Source: Paracoccus onchidii (lineage in GTDB: Bacteria > Pseudomonadota > Alphaproteobacteria > Rhodobacterales > Rhodobacteraceae). Taken from it: 51,612 nt of DNA. The stretch is from assembly GCF_028294535.1 (NCBI RefSeq), contig NZ_JAQBIE010000026.1:1-51612 (forward strand), in the 5' to 3' direction. The notes under the pieces are model-generated. The model saw only the letters and a program-made list of their open reading frames with translations. It was not told the DNA's origin and made no database searches. Positions 50,240 to 51,612 of this stretch are shown here, one piece after another. The first letter of the stretch is position 1, and every line of letters starts with the position of its first letter. Made by a program: the position numbers and the translations under genes.

Positions 50240-51484
50240 ATGTCCGAGATCATGATTATGGGCGCCGGAATGGTGGGCATTTCCACCGCATTGGAACTGC
50301 AATCGCGGGGTCATACCGTGACGGTCGTGGATCGCGGATTGCCGGGGCAGGAAACCAGCCATGGCAATGCCGGTCTTATCCAGGCCGAAGCGGCCGAGCC
50401 TTACGCAATGCCGCGCAACCCGCGCGAGCTTTGTGACATTCTTCTGGGGCGCACCAACGATATTCTCTGGTCGTTTGGCGGGGTGCTTGGGCAGTGGCCC
50501 GCGCTGTGGCAATATTATCGCTTCTCTCATCCGCGCCGTTATCAGGCCCTTTGCACATCTCACGCGCATCTGATCCGCACCGCAAGCGCCGATCATGATC
50601 GCTGGATCAAGGCTGCGGATGCCGGCGATCTGATCGCCCGCAACGGGTATCTGTCCGTGTTTCGGAACCCGCGCCGCTTCGAGGCGATGGCACGGGACCT
50701 TGAACGCCTCGACGCACGTTACGGCATCGCGGCTACCGCGCTGGATGGCGGCACGGTGCGAAGGATGGAACCCCTTTACACCAGCACGCCGGCCGGTGGC
50801 GTTCATTGGCCCGAGGTCTGGAGTTGCAGCGACCCCGGCGGGTTGGTGACGCGCTATGCGAGCTGTTTTCGTGAACGGGGTGGTCGGATTCTTGGTGGCG
50901 ATGCGCTGAACCTGCAGCGCGAGGGACGCATGTGGCAGGTGAACACCGATCAGGGCCGGACACAGGCCGAACACGCGGTGATCGCCCTCGGCCCGTGGAG
51001 CCCGCAATTGTTGAAGCAGCTTGGATATCAGGTGCGCATGGTCATGAAACATGGTGCCCATCGCATGTATGATCGCGCCCCGGCCCTGCAGCGCCCGATC
51101 TTCGATGCCGAACACGGGGTTGTCCTGTCGTCGATGCGGGCCGGCCTGCGCATGACCTGCGGTGTCGCATTGGAGGCCGCAGGCCGCGTGCCCGACACCC
51201 GCCAACTGTCGCGCGCGGCCAGGGGGGTGCGCAATTATATGGATCCGGGCATGGCCCAGGCAGGAAAGGTCTGGCGTGGCACCAGGCCGTTCCTGCCCGA
51301 CATGCTGCCCCTCGTCGGCGCCGCGCCGCGTCATGACCAGCTGTGGTTCCATTTCGGTCACGGCCATCAAGGTTTTACCCTTGGCCCGACAACCGCACGC
51401 CACCTGGCCGACATGATGGACGGCGATACCAACAGTGACGTAACAGCGCTGATGCCCGAAAACAGGGGCAAGATCCTGACCTGA
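50240..51484 (+). CDS. FAD-dependent amino acid oxidase/dehydrogenase (DadA-like)
   Basis: From the ATG at 50240, with AAGGGGGG upstream, this is a 414-residue DAO-family flavoprotein. The N-terminus MSEIMIMGAGMVGISTALEL has GxGxxG at residues 8-13, followed by LQSRGHTVTVVDRGLPGQET and SHGNAGLIQAEAAEPYAMPR, the DadA-type flavin pattern. The C-terminal FAD-binding end is KVWRGTRPFLPDMLPLVGAA and FHFGHGHQGFTLGPTTARHL. DadA relatives oxidise D-amino acids to 2-oxo acids with electrons going to the respiratory chain. It lies downstream of the deacetylase gene, so it may oxidise the freed amine. Substrate uncertain. Confidence 0.86.
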   Translation: MSEIMIMGAGMVGISTALELQSRGHTVTVVDRGLPGQETSHGNAGLIQAEAAEPYAMPRNPRELCDILLGRTNDILWSFGGVLGQWPALWQYYRFSHPRRYQALCTSHAHLIRTASADHDRWIKAADAGDLIARNGYLSVFRNPRRFEAMARDLERLDARYGIAATALDGGTVRRMEPLYTSTPAGGVHWPEVWSCSDPGGLVTRYASCFRERGGRILGGDALNLQREGRMWQVNTDQGRTQAEHAVIALGPWSPQLLKQLGYQVRMVMKHGAHRMYDRAPALQRPIFDAEHGVVLSSMRAGLRMTCGVALEAAGRVPDTRQLSRAARGVRNYMDPGMAQAGKVWRGTRPFLPDMLPLVGAAPRHDQLWFHFGHGHQGFTLGPTTARHLADMMDGDTNSDVTALMPENRGKILT

Positions 51485-51544
51485 ACACCAGACGGTACTG
51501 TAAAGTTAACCTGTCTGTCTGGAAATAGGGGCTGATGGCAGTTT

Positions 51545-51612
51545 TCACGCGGCACTGAGTTGTGCGATGTCGCGCCACGCATCCATGGCCACAGCGCGGA
51601 GTTCTCGAAAAT
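51545..51612 (-). CDS. C-terminal end of an unidentified gene (cut by window edge)
   Basis: The reverse strand is open from the window edge to a TGA at 51547-51545 and reads FRELRAVAMDAWRDIAQLSA, then A and the stop. Only 21 complete codons are visible, so no family can be assigned. It would be convergent with the flavin oxidase gene. This open frame could be chance. Confidence 0.25.
   Translation of the reverse strand, partial: FRELRAVAMDAWRDIAQLSAA

Noticed and set aside
51489..51523. CCAGAC...GTCTGG inverted repeat after the last gene as a terminator or IS end
   Set aside because: The arms are only 6 bp with a loop of more than 20 nt and no U-tract; too weak to assign at the window edge.

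Overview
The window is GC-rich, densely coded DNA from an alphaproteobacterium. The EtfB N-terminus, the dimethylglycine-dehydrogenase-type flavoprotein, the many solute-binding-protein transporters and the family mix suggest a Rhodobacterales/Paracoccus-like organism; this is inferred from family resemblance, not from a marker gene. It is a catabolic, nutrient-scavenging region: at least five import systems (Dpp-type ABC, TTT, sugar ABC, TRAP, plus a DMT permease), each beside its own enzymes and its own local regulator (three LysR, two RpiR, one GntR, one TetR).

Layout. (1) 1-4092: etfB start, a dimethylglycine/sarcosine dehydrogenase-like flavoprotein and a divergent LysR regulator. (2) 4110-14170, all minus strand: D-amino-acid transaminase, P1/S58 peptidase, RpiR regulator, fused-ATPase dipeptide ABC transporter, M55 D-aminopeptidase and isoaspartyl peptidase. 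It looks like a unit for importing and dismantling peptides rich in D- or iso-peptide bonds; a divergent LysR gene follows with a perfect 19-bp palindrome between it and the transaminase. (3) 15250-17546: a patch of decayed genes (NTF2-like secreted protein, IS5-family transposase, PcaB-like lyase tail, aldehyde dehydrogenase). (4) 17627-20900: EmrAB-type efflux pair and divergent TetR regulator with two identical-format operators between them. (5) 21085-23279: gamma-butyrobetaine-hydroxylase-like oxygenase and a DMT permease. (6) 23326-28286: RpiR regulator and a TctCBA tripartite transporter operon that carries a signal-less BMP-domain protein. (7) 28294-40078: GntR regulator, then a long plus-strand operon for a sugar or sugar acid. 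It has a split UxaA/SuyAB-type lyase, HpcH/HpaI aldolase, aldehyde dehydrogenase, enolase-superfamily dehydratase, a complete sugar ABC transporter, aldose dehydrogenase and lactonase, together giving a complete non-phosphorylative oxidative route. (8) 40748-44672, minus strand: the Anbu proteasome-like protease cluster (ATP-grasp, alpha-E, transglutaminase, Anbu). (9) 45016-51484: LysR regulator, TRAP transporter, HDAC/acetylpolyamine-amidohydrolase-like deacetylase and a D-amino-acid-dehydrogenase-like flavoprotein.

Cross-cutting observations: three solute-binding-protein genes from unrelated transporter classes are each followed, 7-10 nt after the stop, by a strong hairpin without a U-tract, a likely device for over-producing the binding protein relative to its membrane partners. 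Candidate operators are visible for most local regulators. No rRNA, tRNA, CRISPR array or intact mobile element was seen.
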